64,000 nt of DNA from Stutzerimonas stutzeri. GTDB lineage: Bacteria; Pseudomonadota; Gammaproteobacteria; Pseudomonadales; Pseudomonadaceae. The notes under the pieces are model-generated. The model saw only the letters and a list, made by a program, of their open reading frames with translations. It had not been told where the DNA came from and did no database searches. The DNA lies in assembly GCA_002339675.1 (NCBI GenBank), contig DDKB01000014.1, positions 1 to 64,000 of the forward strand, in the 5' to 3' direction. Numbering within the stretch: position 1 is the stretch's first letter; each line of letters begins with the position of its first letter. Shown here one piece after another: positions 29,805-40,232 of the stretch. The position numbers were made by a program, and so were the translations under genes.

Positions 29805-31106
29805 ATGTCCCTCCAGGCCCGTTTGCATGGCGCGCTGCAGCCGTGGCTGTCCGCCCCGCGATGGCAGGTCGCTTTTTCCGGCGGGCTCGATTCGACGGTC
29901 CTGCTCCACCTGCTGGTCGAACTCGGCCGATCGGTGCAGCTGCCACCGGTCGTTGCCATCCATGTCGACCACGGATTGCAACCGGCGGCGGCATCCTGGC
30001 CGGCGCATTGCGAGCGCTTTTGCGCGCAGCTGGGAATCCCGTTCGAACAGGTCCGGGTACAGGTCAGCGTCGGTGCCAGTCTCGAAAACCACGCGCGGGA
30101 GGCCCGCTACGGCGCGCTGGCGGCCCGACTGACCGAGAATGCGGTGCTGCTCACCGCACAGCACCGCGACGATCAGGCCGAAACCCTGCTGTTTCGCCTG
30201 TTGCGTGGCGCCGGGGTACTCGGCCTGGCCGGCATGCGCGGCGAACGCCGGTTCGGACCGGGATGGCTGGTCAGGCCGCTGCTGGATTGCGGGCGGGACG
30301 AGCTCGAGCGCTACGCACACGAACGGCAACTGCAGTGGGTCGAGGATCCGAGCAACCAGAGCCTGGCGCATGCGCGTAACTACCTCAGGCACAAGGTGCT
30401 GCCAACGCTGCAAGCGCGCTGGCCGCAGGCCTCGGCGCGTATCGCCAGTACGGCGCGGCATTGCCGGGAGGCCCAGCAACTGCTCGACGAGCTGGCCGAC
30501 CTGGACCTCGCGACAGCGGCGACCACGTCGCGGCATGCCTGGCTGCCTCTGCCCAGTCTGGACCTGCAGGTGATTCGAGCCCTCAGCCCGGCTCGTCAGC
30601 GCAATCTGCTGCGCCGCTGGCTGGGCCGTTTTACCGCGCTGCCGGATAGCGAACACTGGGCCGGCTGGGATGCGCTGCGCGATGCCGCGGTTGACGCCGC
30701 GCCGGTCTGGCGGTTGGCCGGCGGCGAGCTCAGGCGCGGCGACGGTCGCCTCTGGTGGCTAGCCGGTCCCTGGCTGGATGGCCCGGCGGGCGGTTGCCAC
30801 AGTCTGTCGGCAAAAGGCGCGCTGAGCCTGCCGGGTAATGGCGAGGTACGCGTGGCGGGGCCGCAGGATACGCAGGGGCTGGAAGTACGATACCGCGACG
30901 GTGGCGAGCGACTCGAGCTGCCAGTGCGTGGCGGGCGCGACCTCAAGCGCCTGCTCAACGAGGCGGGCGTGCCGGGTTTCGTCCGGCCGCGCTTGCCACT
31001 GCTGTACCGCGACGGGCAGTTGACCGCTGTGGCGAACCTGCCGCAGTACGATACCGGTCACCTCTCGCTGGCGTGGGCACCGCCGCCGATCCCAGGTTTG
31101 AGCTGA
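29805..31106 (+). CDS. tilS: tRNA(Ile)-lysidine synthetase
   Basis: A 433-aa N-type ATP pyrophosphatase that converts C34 of the CAU-anticodon tRNA-Ile to lysidine, so that it reads AUA. The P-loop V-A-F-S-G-G-L-D-S-T-V-L-L (about residues 22-34) is followed by the substrate motif H-V-D-H-G-L-Q (near 53), and the C-terminal TilS domains carry G-R-D-L-K-R-L-L-N-E. The first ATG (29805) is preferred over the in-frame TTG six bases upstream. Confidence 0.96.
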   Translation: MSLQARLHGALQPWLSAPRWQVAFSGGLDSTVLLHLLVELGRSVQLPPVVAIHVDHGLQPAAASWPAHCERFCAQLGIPFEQVRVQVSVGASLENHAREARYGALAARLTENAVLLTAQHRDDQAETLLFRLLRGAGVLGLAGMRGERRFGPGWLVRPLLDCGRDELERYAHERQLQWVEDPSNQSLAHARNYLRHKVLPTLQARWPQASARIASTARHCREAQQLLDELADLDLATAATTSRHAWLPLPSLDLQVIRALSPARQRNLLRRWLGRFTALPDSEHWAGWDALRDAAVDAAPVWRLAGGELRRGDGRLWWLAGPWLDGPAGGCHSLSAKGALSLPGNGEVRVAGPQDTQGLEVRYRDGGERLELPVRGGRDLKRLLNEAGVPGFVRPRLPLLYRDGQLTAVANLPQYDTGHLSLAWAPPPIPGLS

Positions 31107-31262
31107 CGGGTTTTTCCAGTAGACTACGCTCCCGTCCCAATACAGCTTCTGCGGTTTTCTTCGAAAGCCGTGGCAGTTCTGCTATTGCCGCCTCAGGCGC
31201 AGTGGCACCTTCGCTTTCCCCCGGCGGCGCTGGCCGCTTAACGCAGACTTCTAGGGTTTTTC

Positions 31263-32890
<1,628 letters not shown>

Positions 32891-32894
<4 letters not shown>

Positions 32895-33736
32895 CTCAGA
32901 AGACCATTCGCGTCGGCTCTATCGAAATCGCCAACGACAAGCCGTTCGTGCTGTTCGGCGGCATGAACGTCCTGGAATCGCGCGACCTCGCCTTGCAGAT
33001 CTGCGAGGCCTACGTCAATGTCACCGAGAAGCTTGGAATTCCTTATGTCTTCAAAGCCAGCTTCGACAAGGCCAACCGTTCCTCGATCAATTCCTTCCGT
33101 GGCCCCGGGTTGGACGAAGGGATGCGCATCTTCGAGGAAGTGAAGAAGACCTTTGGCGTGCCGGTGATCACCGACGTGCACGAGCCTCATCAGGCACAGC
33201 CGGTCGCCGAAGTCTGCGACATCATCCAGCTGCCGGCTTTCCTGTCGCGCCAGACCGACCTGGTGGTGGCCATGGCCAGGACCGGCGCGGTCATCAATAT
33301 CAAGAAAGCCCAGTTCCTCGCGCCGCAGGAAATGAAGCACATCCTCAACAAGTGCGAGGAAGCGGGCAATGACCAGCTGATCCTCTGCGAGCGCGGCTCT
33401 TCGTTCGGCTACAACAACCTGGTGGTCGACATGCTCGGCTTCGGCATCATGAAGCAGATGCACTACCCGGTGATTTTCGACGTGACCCACGCCCTGCAGA
33501 TGCCGGGCGGCCGTGCCGACTCGGCCGGTGGGCGCCGCGCACAGGTCACCGACCTGGCCAAGGCCGGCCTCAGCCAGGGCCTGGCCGGACTCTTCCTCGA
33601 AGCCCATCCGGATCCGGACAGCGCCAAGTGCGACGGTCCCTGTGCCCTGCGCCTGGACAAGCTCGAACCCTTCCTCAGCCAGCTCAAGCAGCTGGATGAT
33701 CTGATCAAGAATTTTTCGCCAATCGAAACGGCTTGA
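32891..33736 (+). CDS. kdsA: 3-deoxy-8-phosphooctulonate synthase
   Basis: A 281-aa KDO-8-phosphate synthase that condenses PEP with arabinose 5-phosphate on the way to the LPS inner-core sugar KDO. F-G-G-M-N-V-L-E-S-R (about residues 18-27), F-K-A-S-F-D-K-A-N-R-S (near 54-64) and I-F-D-V-T-H-A-L-Q (near 195) are family motifs. The asparagine in the first motif fits a metal-independent enzyme. Linked with pyrG (supplier of CTP for CMP-KDO) and eno (supplier of PEP). Confidence 0.97.
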
Positions 33737-33768
33737 AGCTCGAAGCTATCTACGGAGTGTTAATAAAA

Positions 33769-35058
33769 ATGGCAAAGATCGTCGACATCAAAGGGCGCGA
33801 AGTTCTCGATTCCCGGGGCAACCCGACCGTCGAAGCGGACGTTATCCTGGATAACGGTATCGTCGGCAGCGCCTGCGCGCCGTCCGGTGCGTCCACCGGT
33901 TCCCGCGAGGCGCTGGAACTGCGTGATGGCGACAAGAGCCGCTACCTGGGCAAGGGTGTGCTGAAGGCCGTCAGCAACATCAATGGCCCCATCCGTGACC
34001 TGCTGCTGGGCAAGGATCCGCTGGACCAGAAGGCGCTGGACCGCGCGATGATCGAGCTCGATGGCACCGAGAACAAGGGCAAGCTGGGCGCCAACGCTAT
34101 TCTTGCCGTGTCGCTGGCCAATGCCAAGGCTGCCGCCCAGGACCAGGATCTGCCGCTGTACGCGCACATCGCCAACCTCAACGGCACGCCCGGTCAGTAC
34201 TCGATGCCGGTGCCGATGATGAACATCATTAACGGCGGTGAGCACGCGGACAACAACGTCGACATCCAGGAATTCATGGTGCAGCCGGTCGGTGCCAAGA
34301 CCTTTGCCGACGCGCTGCGCATGGGGGCTGAGATCTTCCATCACCTCAAGGCTGTGCTCAAGGCCCGTGGTCTGAGTACCTCGGTCGGTGACGAGGGCGG
34401 CTTCGCGCCGAACCTGGCCTCCAACGAAGATGCCCTGGCCGCCATTGCCGAAGCGGTCGCCAATGCCGGCTATACGCTCGGTGACGACGTCACCCTGGCC
34501 CTGGACTGCGCGTCCAGCGAGTTCTTCGAGAACGGCCAGTACGACCTCGCTGGCGAGGGCAAGGTGTTCGACGCGGCCGGTTTTGCCGACTACCTGGCGG
34601 GCCTGTCCGAGCGCTACCCGATCATCTCCATCGAGGACGGCATGGACGAATCGGACTGGTCGGGCTGGAAGGTGCTGACCGACAAGATCGGCAACAAGGT
34701 CCAGCTGGTCGGTGACGATCTCTTCGTGACCAACACCAAGATCCTCAAGGAAGGCATCGAGAAGGGCATCGCCAACTCGATCCTGATCAAGTTCAACCAG
34801 ATCGGCTCGTTGACCGAAACCCTGGAAGCCATCCAGATGGCCAAGGCAGCCGGCTACACTGCGGTCATCTCGCACCGTTCGGGCGAAACCGAAGACCACA
34901 CCATCGCCGACCTGGCCGTGGGCACGGCCGCCGGCCAGATCAAGACCGGCTCGCTGTGCCGTTCGGATCGGGTGTCCAAGTACAACCAACTGCTGCGCAT
35001 CGAAGAGCAGCTCGGCGGAAAAGCCCCCTACAAGGGACGTGCCGAGTTTCGCGGCTGA
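33769..35058 (+). CDS. eno: Enolase
   Basis: A 429-aa 2-phosphoglycerate dehydratase; in many bacteria it is also a scaffold partner of the RNA degradosome. L-D-S-R-G-N-P-T (about residues 11-18), G-E-H-A-D-N-N-V-D (near 155), G-D-D-L-F-V-T-N (near 317) and S-H-R-S-G-E-T-E-D (near 370) are visible. The start at 33769 was chosen because M-A-K-I-V-D-I-K-G-R-E-V is the family N-terminus; the open frame extends back to kdsA. A strong terminator follows. Confidence 0.99.
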   Translation: MAKIVDIKGREVLDSRGNPTVEADVILDNGIVGSACAPSGASTGSREALELRDGDKSRYLGKGVLKAVSNINGPIRDLLLGKDPLDQKALDRAMIELDGTENKGKLGANAILAVSLANAKAAAQDQDLPLYAHIANLNGTPGQYSMPVPMMNIINGGEHADNNVDIQEFMVQPVGAKTFADALRMGAEIFHHLKAVLKARGLSTSVGDEGGFAPNLASNEDALAAIAEAVANAGYTLGDDVTLALDCASSEFFENGQYDLAGEGKVFDAAGFADYLAGLSERYPIISIEDGMDESDWSGWKVLTDKIGNKVQLVGDDLFVTNTKILKEGIEKGIANSILIKFNQIGSLTETLEAIQMAKAAGYTAVISHRSGETEDHTIADLAVGTAAGQIKTGSLCRSDRVSKYNQLLRIEEQLGGKAPYKGRAEFRG

Positions 35059-35073
35059 TCCCGGGCGTGATAG

Positions 35074-35102
35074 AAAGGGGCGGCGCTAGTCGCCCTTTTT
35101 TT
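35074..35102 (+). terminator. Intrinsic terminator after eno
   Basis: GGGCG (35078-35082) pairs with CGCCC (35091-35095), extended by AAA/TTT pairs and followed by seven T residues. It ends the pyrG-kdsA-eno unit before ftsB. Confidence 0.88.
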
Positions 35103-35251
35103 GTGCGCCACGGTCGCCTGCCGGCGCGGGCGATTCCGGGTCCGGTAACTGCCAGGGAATCGCCGGCCACAGTCAAGGATGTCGGGCCATGTCGCTGAAT
35201 ACCGTCTATACACCGTTACTGGAAATCAACCGAATCCGTTCCATGCCCTCC

Positions 35252-35530
35252 ATGCGCAGTCACTACTGGTTGTTCGTCGTTCTCATCCTGCTACTTGGCG
35301 GGTTGCAGTATCGTCTCTGGGTGGGCGAGGGCAGCCTCGCCCAGGTCAGCGGGCTGAACAAGCAGATTGCCGAGCAACAGGGTGAAAACCAGCGGCTGCT
35401 CGAGCGCAACCGCATCCTCGAGGCCGAGGTGAAGGAGCTCAAGCAGGGCATGGAAACCGTGGAAGAGCGTGCACGCCACGAGCTCGGCATGGTCAAGGAA
35501 GGCGAGACCCTCTACCAGTTGGCCGAATGA
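35252..35530 (+). CDS. ftsB: Cell division protein FtsB
   Basis: A 92-aa bitopic divisome protein that forms a coiled-coil complex with FtsL and FtsQ. It has one N-terminal transmembrane helix (about residues 5-22) and a leucine-zipper coiled coil (about 28-70) with E-N-Q-R-L-L-E-R-N-R-I-L-E-A-E-V. The tail E-R-A-R-H-E-L-G-M-V is the FtsB signature. The ATG at 35252 matches family length; ATG 35243 is an alternative three codons upstream. Neither has a strong Shine-Dalgarno. It overlaps ispD by four bases. Confidence 0.92.
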   Translation: MRSHYWLFVVLILLLGGLQYRLWVGEGSLAQVSGLNKQIAEQQGENQRLLERNRILEAEVKELKQGMETVEERARHELGMVKEGETLYQLAE

Positions 35531-36231
35531 GCGCAGGCAGCCTTCCCCCGTTCTGGGTGGTCATCCCGGCAGCCGGTGTCGGCAGCCGCATGCAGGCCGA
35601 CCGTCCCAAGCAATACCTGGCCCTGGCCGGGCGAGCAATCATCGAGCACACCCTGGACTGCTTTCTGAACCACCCGGCACTGCTCAGCGTGGTCGTGGTC
35701 CTGGCGCCTGCTGACCCCTACTGGCCGACGCTTGCATGCGCGCAGGATGCGCGGGTCGCCCGGGCCGATGGCGGCAGCGAGCGCGCCGACTCGGTACTGG
35801 CCGGGTTGCAGCGGCTGCAGGCGCTGGGTGCGCGGCAGCAGGACTGGGTGCTGGTACACGACGCCGCCCGGCCCAACTTGGCGGCCAGCGATCTCGACCG
35901 CCTGCTCGCCGAGCTGGCGGACGACCCGGTCGGCGGGCTGCTCGGTGTGCCTGCGCGTGACACGCTCAAGCGGGTCGGTGGCGATGGGCGCGTCGTCGAG
36001 ACCGTCGATCGAAGCGTGATCTGGCAGGCCTATACGCCGCAGATGTTTCGCCTGGGCCCGTTGCATGAGGCATTGTCCGCCTCGCTGCAGGCGGGCGCGG
36101 CGATCACCGACGAAGCGTCGGCGGTGGAGTGGGCGGGTCGTAGCCCACGGCTGGTAGAGGGACGGGCGGACAACCTGAAGATTACCCGCCCCGAAGACCT
36201 GCAGTGGCTGGCGCAACGCTGGACGCCCTGA
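35527..36231 (+). CDS. ispD: 2-C-methyl-D-erythritol 4-phosphate cytidylyltransferase
   Basis: A 234-aa third enzyme of the MEP pathway, coupling MEP to CTP. V-I-P-A-A-G-V-G-S-R-M-Q-A-D-R-P-K-Q-Y (about residues 12-30) is the nucleotide-binding motif, and V-H-D-A-A-R-P (near 114) and T-D-E-A-S-A (near 197) are present. ATGA overlap with ftsB. The ispF gene, usually adjacent in enterics, lies about 6.6 kb downstream here. Confidence 0.97.
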   Translation: MSAGSLPPFWVVIPAAGVGSRMQADRPKQYLALAGRAIIEHTLDCFLNHPALLSVVVVLAPADPYWPTLACAQDARVARADGGSERADSVLAGLQRLQALGARQQDWVLVHDAARPNLAASDLDRLLAELADDPVGGLLGVPARDTLKRVGGDGRVVETVDRSVIWQAYTPQMFRLGPLHEALSASLQAGAAITDEASAVEWAGRSPRLVEGRADNLKITRPEDLQWLAQRWTP

Positions 36232-36303
36232 GCAGTTTCGCTTGAGCGCGCAGCCCGGTGGGGCGGGACGCGGACCGGCGGTGGCCCGCGTCCCGCCTGG
36301 CCG

Positions 36304-37470
36304 CTAGTAGCGGTAGATCGCCGCGGCGCCGCTTTCGGTGGGCATGCGTTCGGTGGGCACTGAAATCACTTCCCCGCCCTGTTCCAGGGTCCAGATAGTC
36401 AGCTCATCGAGCAGGTCTGGCGTGGTCGCGCTGTCGCCTTCGGCGGCCATCGCCTTGCCCTCGGCCTTGTTGGCGACGCCCGGGATCTGCCGGTCGGCTT
36501 CCACCAGGAGCGTCGCCACACGGCCCTCGACGCTGGCATGGCCGATCTCGTCGAGCCGGTCGGTCGCCAACCCCCGACCGCGGGATTCGCCGTACTGGTC
36601 GATGAACCCTTCCAACCGCCGGATGTAGCGCGGCTGCATGACCATCCAGCTCTTTTCCCGCAGCTGCGCGGCGCTGAGCAGCGACGCATCGTGCTCGATG
36701 CCTTCGGGCAACAAAAACTCGTTGTGGCTAAGCTTGCGGAAGTGGAACTGGTGCTCGGGCAGGGCGGCGAGAATCAGCGGCAGCCGTGACGGGCGGCTGT
36801 GGTGCTCGAGAATGGCGCGGTCCACTTCGCGGAAGAAGCGCTCGCGGTCGCGGTCGATCTCCTGCTGTTTGCCGGCGCCGCCGCTTTCCACCTGCATCGG
36901 GTCGCCGCGTTCACCGGCCCGGCCGAAGCCCTGGGGAAATCCGCTCTGACCCTTTTCGGTCAGCTCACGGCCCAGGGCTTCTTCCAGGGTCCTGGGCACG
37001 CCTTCGGCGAGCGGCACTTCGTCGACACCGTCTCGGTTGCCGGCGAACAGGCAGGCCGAATCAAGGGTGATGGCCAGTATCTGGTAGCGGTCGGCAGACT
37101 GGGCAATGCGCAGCAGCGGCTTGAGGTGCATGCGGTCGTTGGCCACGGCGAGTTCCGGCACGCTGCGTTGCAGGCGGAACACTTCGAAGTAATCGTCGGC
37201 GGCGAAGACGGCCAGGCCGTCACGGTTGGCGTTCCAGAACTCGTGATCGTCGATCAATTCGTGGAAGGGGCGCAGCAGCACCTTCGCCTGCTCGGCACGG
37301 CCTTGCTGTTTGAGGGCGTCCTCCAGCTGGCGGACCAGGTGCTTGAAGCGGATGGGGTCCTGCTGGCGCTCCGGAAAGCTGCGGTGGGTTGGCTGGTAGA
37401 GTGACAGGCAGGGTGCCTCGCGTTTGGCCAGCAGTTGGGACAGGGTTTCACGGTCGAGCAATCTGTTCAT
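36304..37470 (-). CDS. Bacterial archaeo-eukaryotic release factor (baeRF3-like) protein
   Basis: A 388-aa protein that resembles the baeRF family 3, bacterial relatives of eRF1/Pelota. The N-terminus A-P-C-L-S-L-Y-Q-P-T-H-R followed by Q-Q-D-P-I-R-F-K is the family hallmark. A middle part looks like an eRF1-type RNase-H-fold region, and a C-terminal L7Ae-like region has A-S-V-E-G-R-V-A-T-L-L-V-E-A-D-R, ending in a short hydrophilic tail. No GGQ is visible, so peptide release is unlikely. It follows an HPF-like gene by 77 bases on the same strand, which supports a ribosome rescue or hibernation role, but the function is inferred. Confidence 0.8.
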   Translation of the reverse strand: MNRLLDRETLSQLLAKREAPCLSLYQPTHRSFPERQQDPIRFKHLVRQLEDALKQQGRAEQAKVLLRPFHELIDDHEFWNANRDGLAVFAADDYFEVFRLQRSVPELAVANDRMHLKPLLRIAQSADRYQILAITLDSACLFAGNRDGVDEVPLAEGVPRTLEEALGRELTEKGQSGFPQGFGRAGERGDPMQVESGGAGKQQEIDRDRERFFREVDRAILEHHSRPSRLPLILAALPEHQFHFRKLSHNEFLLPEGIEHDASLLSAAQLREKSWMVMQPRYIRRLEGFIDQYGESRGRGLATDRLDEIGHASVEGRVATLLVEADRQIPGVANKAEGKAMAAEGDSATTPDLLDELTIWTLEQGGEVISVPTERMPTESGAAAIYRY

Positions 37471-37547
37471 GAACGGCCTCTCTCGTGGTGGATGGTTCGC
37501 TCCCTGGGATCATCGAAGGTCTTTGGTGGCAGGACTGCCGACGACCG

Positions 37548-37865
37548 TCAATGGTGGTTCTGCTTCTTGTCCAGCGCATGCGCGAGGGCGTGGCTGAGCT
37601 TTTCCGCCGCGCCGTCGATGGCCAGGCTCAGCGAGTCCGCCTTGTGGCTCGCCGAGATCGGCTCATGGCCCTTGACGCGGGCTTCCATCTGGCAACGCTT
37701 GTCCTGCGGGCCGCTCTTGCCGCTGTTCTCGTCGTTGAGATGCACTTCGACCCGGGTCAGCTGATCGTCGAAACGCTCGAGCTCGCCCTCGACGGTCGCT
37801 TTCACCTGGTCTTCGAGCTGGCGGGATACGTCGACGCTGTGATTGCTGTTCACCAGAATCTGCAT
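37548..37865 (-). CDS. HPF/RaiA-family ribosome-associated protein
   Basis: A 105-aa protein with the beta-alpha-beta-beta-beta-alpha layout of the short hibernation factor fold (S30EA). R-F-D-D-Q-L-T-R-V-E-V-H-L-N-D-E-N-S-G-K sits in the central strands, and a histidine-rich basic tail ends it. It lacks the long C-terminal dimerisation domain. GGAGGA lies well placed before the ATG. It is not the canonical rpoN-linked hpf, so this looks like a paralogue dedicated to the neighbouring baeRF gene. Binding at the ribosomal A/P sites is expected from the family but not shown. Confidence 0.82.
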   Translation of the reverse strand: MQILVNSNHSVDVSRQLEDQVKATVEGELERFDDQLTRVEVHLNDENSGKSGPQDKRCQMEARVKGHEPISASHKADSLSLAIDGAAEKLSHALAHALDKKQNHH

Positions 37866-37973
37866 GATGGTCCTCCTCGTGGGTCGCCGGGCCGTTCAGG
37901 CAGGGGGCCGGAGGGCCGGCTACAGGCATATCGACGGGGCGGGTCGAAGTGGGTTCCCGTGCCGGGCGGGTGG

Positions 37974-38888
37974 TCAGACGCGCGGCGCCGGGGGCGTGCG
38001 GGCAAGGTATTCCGGCCGTTTCGCCAGACCTTCCCTGAGCGCCTGGACCAGCAGGCGCACCTTTGGCAACGGATAGCGTCGCTGCGGGTACACGGCCCAG
38101 ACCGCGGTGTCTGGCGGCTGGTGGCCTTCCAGCAGCGAGACCAGGCTGCCGCGGCGCAGCGGCTCCTGCACGTAGTAGTCCGGCAATTGGCAGAGCCCGA
38201 AGCCCCGCAGCGCGGCGTCCAGTACCGCCTGGCCGCTGTTGCAGCGCCAGTTGCCGGTTGGACGGAACGGGTGCTCGCGGCCGTCGGCCTGCAGCATCCA
38301 GGTATCGCTCGTACCCACCAGGCAGTTATGCCGCGCCAGTTCCGACAGCGTATGCGGACGCCCGTAGCGCTCGAGATAGCTCGGTGCTGCGCACAGGAAC
38401 ATGGCGCGCGGGGCGATGCGCGTCGCCACCAGTCGCGAATCGCCCAGCCGACCCAGGCGGATCGCCAGGTCATAGCCCTCCTGCACCAGGTCCAGGGTGC
38501 GGTTGGACAGCTCGATTTCCACCCGCAGCTGCGGGTGCTGAGCCATGAAGGCGTTCACTAGCGGCACGATGAAGCGTTCGCCATAGGCGACAGCGGCGGT
38601 CATGCGCAGCAGGCCGGTGGGGGCCGTGTGCAGGTCGCTGATGACGTGAAAGGCCTCGTCGCGCTCCTCGATGAGTCGCTGGCAACGCACCAAAAACGTA
38701 TGCCCTGCCTCGGTCAGCGAGACGCGCCGGGTCGTGCGATACAGCAGCCGCGCCTGCAGTCGCTCCTCGAGCCGCGCGACCTGCCGGCTGACATGCGAAG
38801 AGGACACCCGCAGCTGTTCCGCCGCTCGCATAAAGCTGCCGCACTCGGCGACAGCGACGAACTCGTCCAGTCCTTCCCAGCGATTCAT
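37974..38888 (-). CDS. gfnR: LysR-type regulator of glutathione-dependent formaldehyde detoxification
   Basis: A 304-aa LysR-type regulator with an N-terminal winged helix-turn-helix (about residues 5-62; S-S-S-H-V-S-R-Q-V-A-R-L-E-E-R-L in the recognition region) and a periplasmic-binding-like effector domain (about 90-290). It is divergent from frmA-fghA across 130 bases. In Pseudomonas the gene at this position is GfnR, an activator of frmA/adhC and fghA in response to formaldehyde stress. Assignment is by context plus family. Confidence 0.85.
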   Translation of the reverse strand: MNRWEGLDEFVAVAECGSFMRAAEQLRVSSSHVSRQVARLEERLQARLLYRTTRRVSLTEAGHTFLVRCQRLIEERDEAFHVISDLHTAPTGLLRMTAAVAYGERFIVPLVNAFMAQHPQLRVEIELSNRTLDLVQEGYDLAIRLGRLGDSRLVATRIAPRAMFLCAAPSYLERYGRPHTLSELARHNCLVGTSDTWMLQADGREHPFRPTGNWRCNSGQAVLDAALRGFGLCQLPDYYVQEPLRRGSLVSLLEGHQPPDTAVWAVYPQRRYPLPKVRLLVQALREGLAKRPEYLARTPPAPRV

Positions 38889-38916
38889 GCAAACCTCGGT
38901 CTTGATGGGCCGGTGG

Positions 38917-38966
38917 ATTATCCCTGTGCAGCAACAATGTTTCCACGGATACCCGATTAACCCTGT
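38917..38966. promoter_or_regulatory. gfnR-frmA intergenic direct repeats
   Basis: ATTATCCCTGT (38917-38927) and ATTAACCCTGT (38956-38966) are direct repeats with one mismatch, 39 bases apart, between the divergent regulator and its likely target. They are candidates for GfnR contact sites. No tested operator sequence is known to me. Confidence 0.4.
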
Positions 38967-39018
38967 CGGCCGATGAACCTACACTGCGCTCACCCCATTC
39001 GTCCCTGAGGCCTTATCC

Positions 39019-40134
39019 ATGACCATCAAATCCCGCGCCGCGGTCGCTTTCGCGCCCAACCAGCCCCTGCAGATCGTCGAAGTGGATGTCGAGCCGCCAA
39101 AGGCCGGTGAGGTGCTGGTGCGCATCGTCGCCACCGGGGTCTGCCACACCGATGCCTATACCCTGTCCGGCGAAGATTCCGAGGGCGTGTTTCCCTGCAT
39201 TCTCGGCCACGAGGGTGGCGGTATCGTCGAAGCGGTCGGCGAAGGCGTGACCTCGGTGGCCGTAGGCGACCATGTGATCCCGCTGTACACCGCCGAATGT
39301 CGCCAGTGCAAGTTCTGCACGTCGGGCAAGACCAACCTCTGTAGCGCCGTGCGGGCGACCCAGGGCAAGGGTCTGATGCCGGACGGCACCACCCGGTTCT
39401 CCTACAACGGCGAACCGGTCTACCACTACATGGGCACCTCGACCTTCTCCGAATACACGGTGCTGCCGGAAGTCTCGGTGGCGAAGATTCCGCAAGAGGC
39501 GCCGCTGGACAAGGTCTGCCTGCTGGGCTGCGGTGTGACCACAGGTATCGGTGCGGTGATCAACACCGCCAAGGTGGAGGAGGGCGCCACCGTGGCGATC
39601 TTCGGCCTGGGCGGAATCGGCCTGGCGGCCATCATCGGCGCGAAGATGGCCAAGGCGAGCAGGATCATTGCCATTGACATCAATCCGGCGAAGTTCGCCA
39701 TTGCCGAAGAGCTGGGTGCCACCGACTTCGTCAATCCAAAGGACCACGACAAGCCGATCCAGGAGGTCATCGTGGAAATGACCGACGGCGGCGTTGACTA
39801 CTCCTTCGAGTGCGTCGGCAACGTGCAGCTGATGCGCGCCGCGCTGGAGTGCGCGCACAAAGGCTGGGGCGAGTCGGTGATCATTGGCGTGGCGGGTGCC
39901 GGCCAGGAGATCAGCACCCGCCCGTTCCAGCTGGTGACCGGTCGCGTCTGGCGCGGCAGCGCCTTTGGCGGAGTCAAGGGCCGCACCGAACTGCCGGGGT
40001 ACGTGGAAAAGGCGCAAAACGGCGAAATCCCGCTGGATACCTTTATCACCCACAACATGGGCCTGGACGAAATCAACCAGGCGTTTGACCTGATGCACGA
40101 AGGCAAGAGCATCCGCACCGTCATTCATTTTTGA
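39019..40134 (+). CDS. frmA: S-(hydroxymethyl)glutathione dehydrogenase / class III alcohol dehydrogenase
   Basis: A 371-aa zinc enzyme that oxidises S-hydroxymethylglutathione (the formaldehyde-glutathione adduct) with NAD+; the class also reduces S-nitrosoglutathione. Catalytic zinc ligands C42 and H64 and the structural zinc set C94, C97, C100, C108 are visible, along with the NAD motif G-L-G-G-I-G near 196-201. It is called adhC in many pseudomonads. fghA follows after about 98 bases and completes the pathway to formate. Confidence 0.97.
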   Translation: MTIKSRAAVAFAPNQPLQIVEVDVEPPKAGEVLVRIVATGVCHTDAYTLSGEDSEGVFPCILGHEGGGIVEAVGEGVTSVAVGDHVIPLYTAECRQCKFCTSGKTNLCSAVRATQGKGLMPDGTTRFSYNGEPVYHYMGTSTFSEYTVLPEVSVAKIPQEAPLDKVCLLGCGVTTGIGAVINTAKVEEGATVAIFGLGGIGLAAIIGAKMAKASRIIAIDINPAKFAIAEELGATDFVNPKDHDKPIQEVIVEMTDGGVDYSFECVGNVQLMRAALECAHKGWGESVIIGVAGAGQEISTRPFQLVTGRVWRGSAFGGVKGRTELPGYVEKAQNGEIPLDTFITHNMGLDEINQAFDLMHEGKSIRTVIHF

Positions 40135-40232
40135 ACGGCCGACTGGAAGCGCCCTAGGCTGATGGCTGGACGATTCGCTGCTTCGTTCAGCCGCCTGCCT
40201 CCTGCGCTTTGCCCGGTTTTCACGGAGGGTTC

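Noticed and set aside
33760..34989. Long antisense open frame (409 codons) within eno
   Set aside because: Frame is a by-product of GC-rich third positions opposite a sure enolase gene; no domain or start signal.
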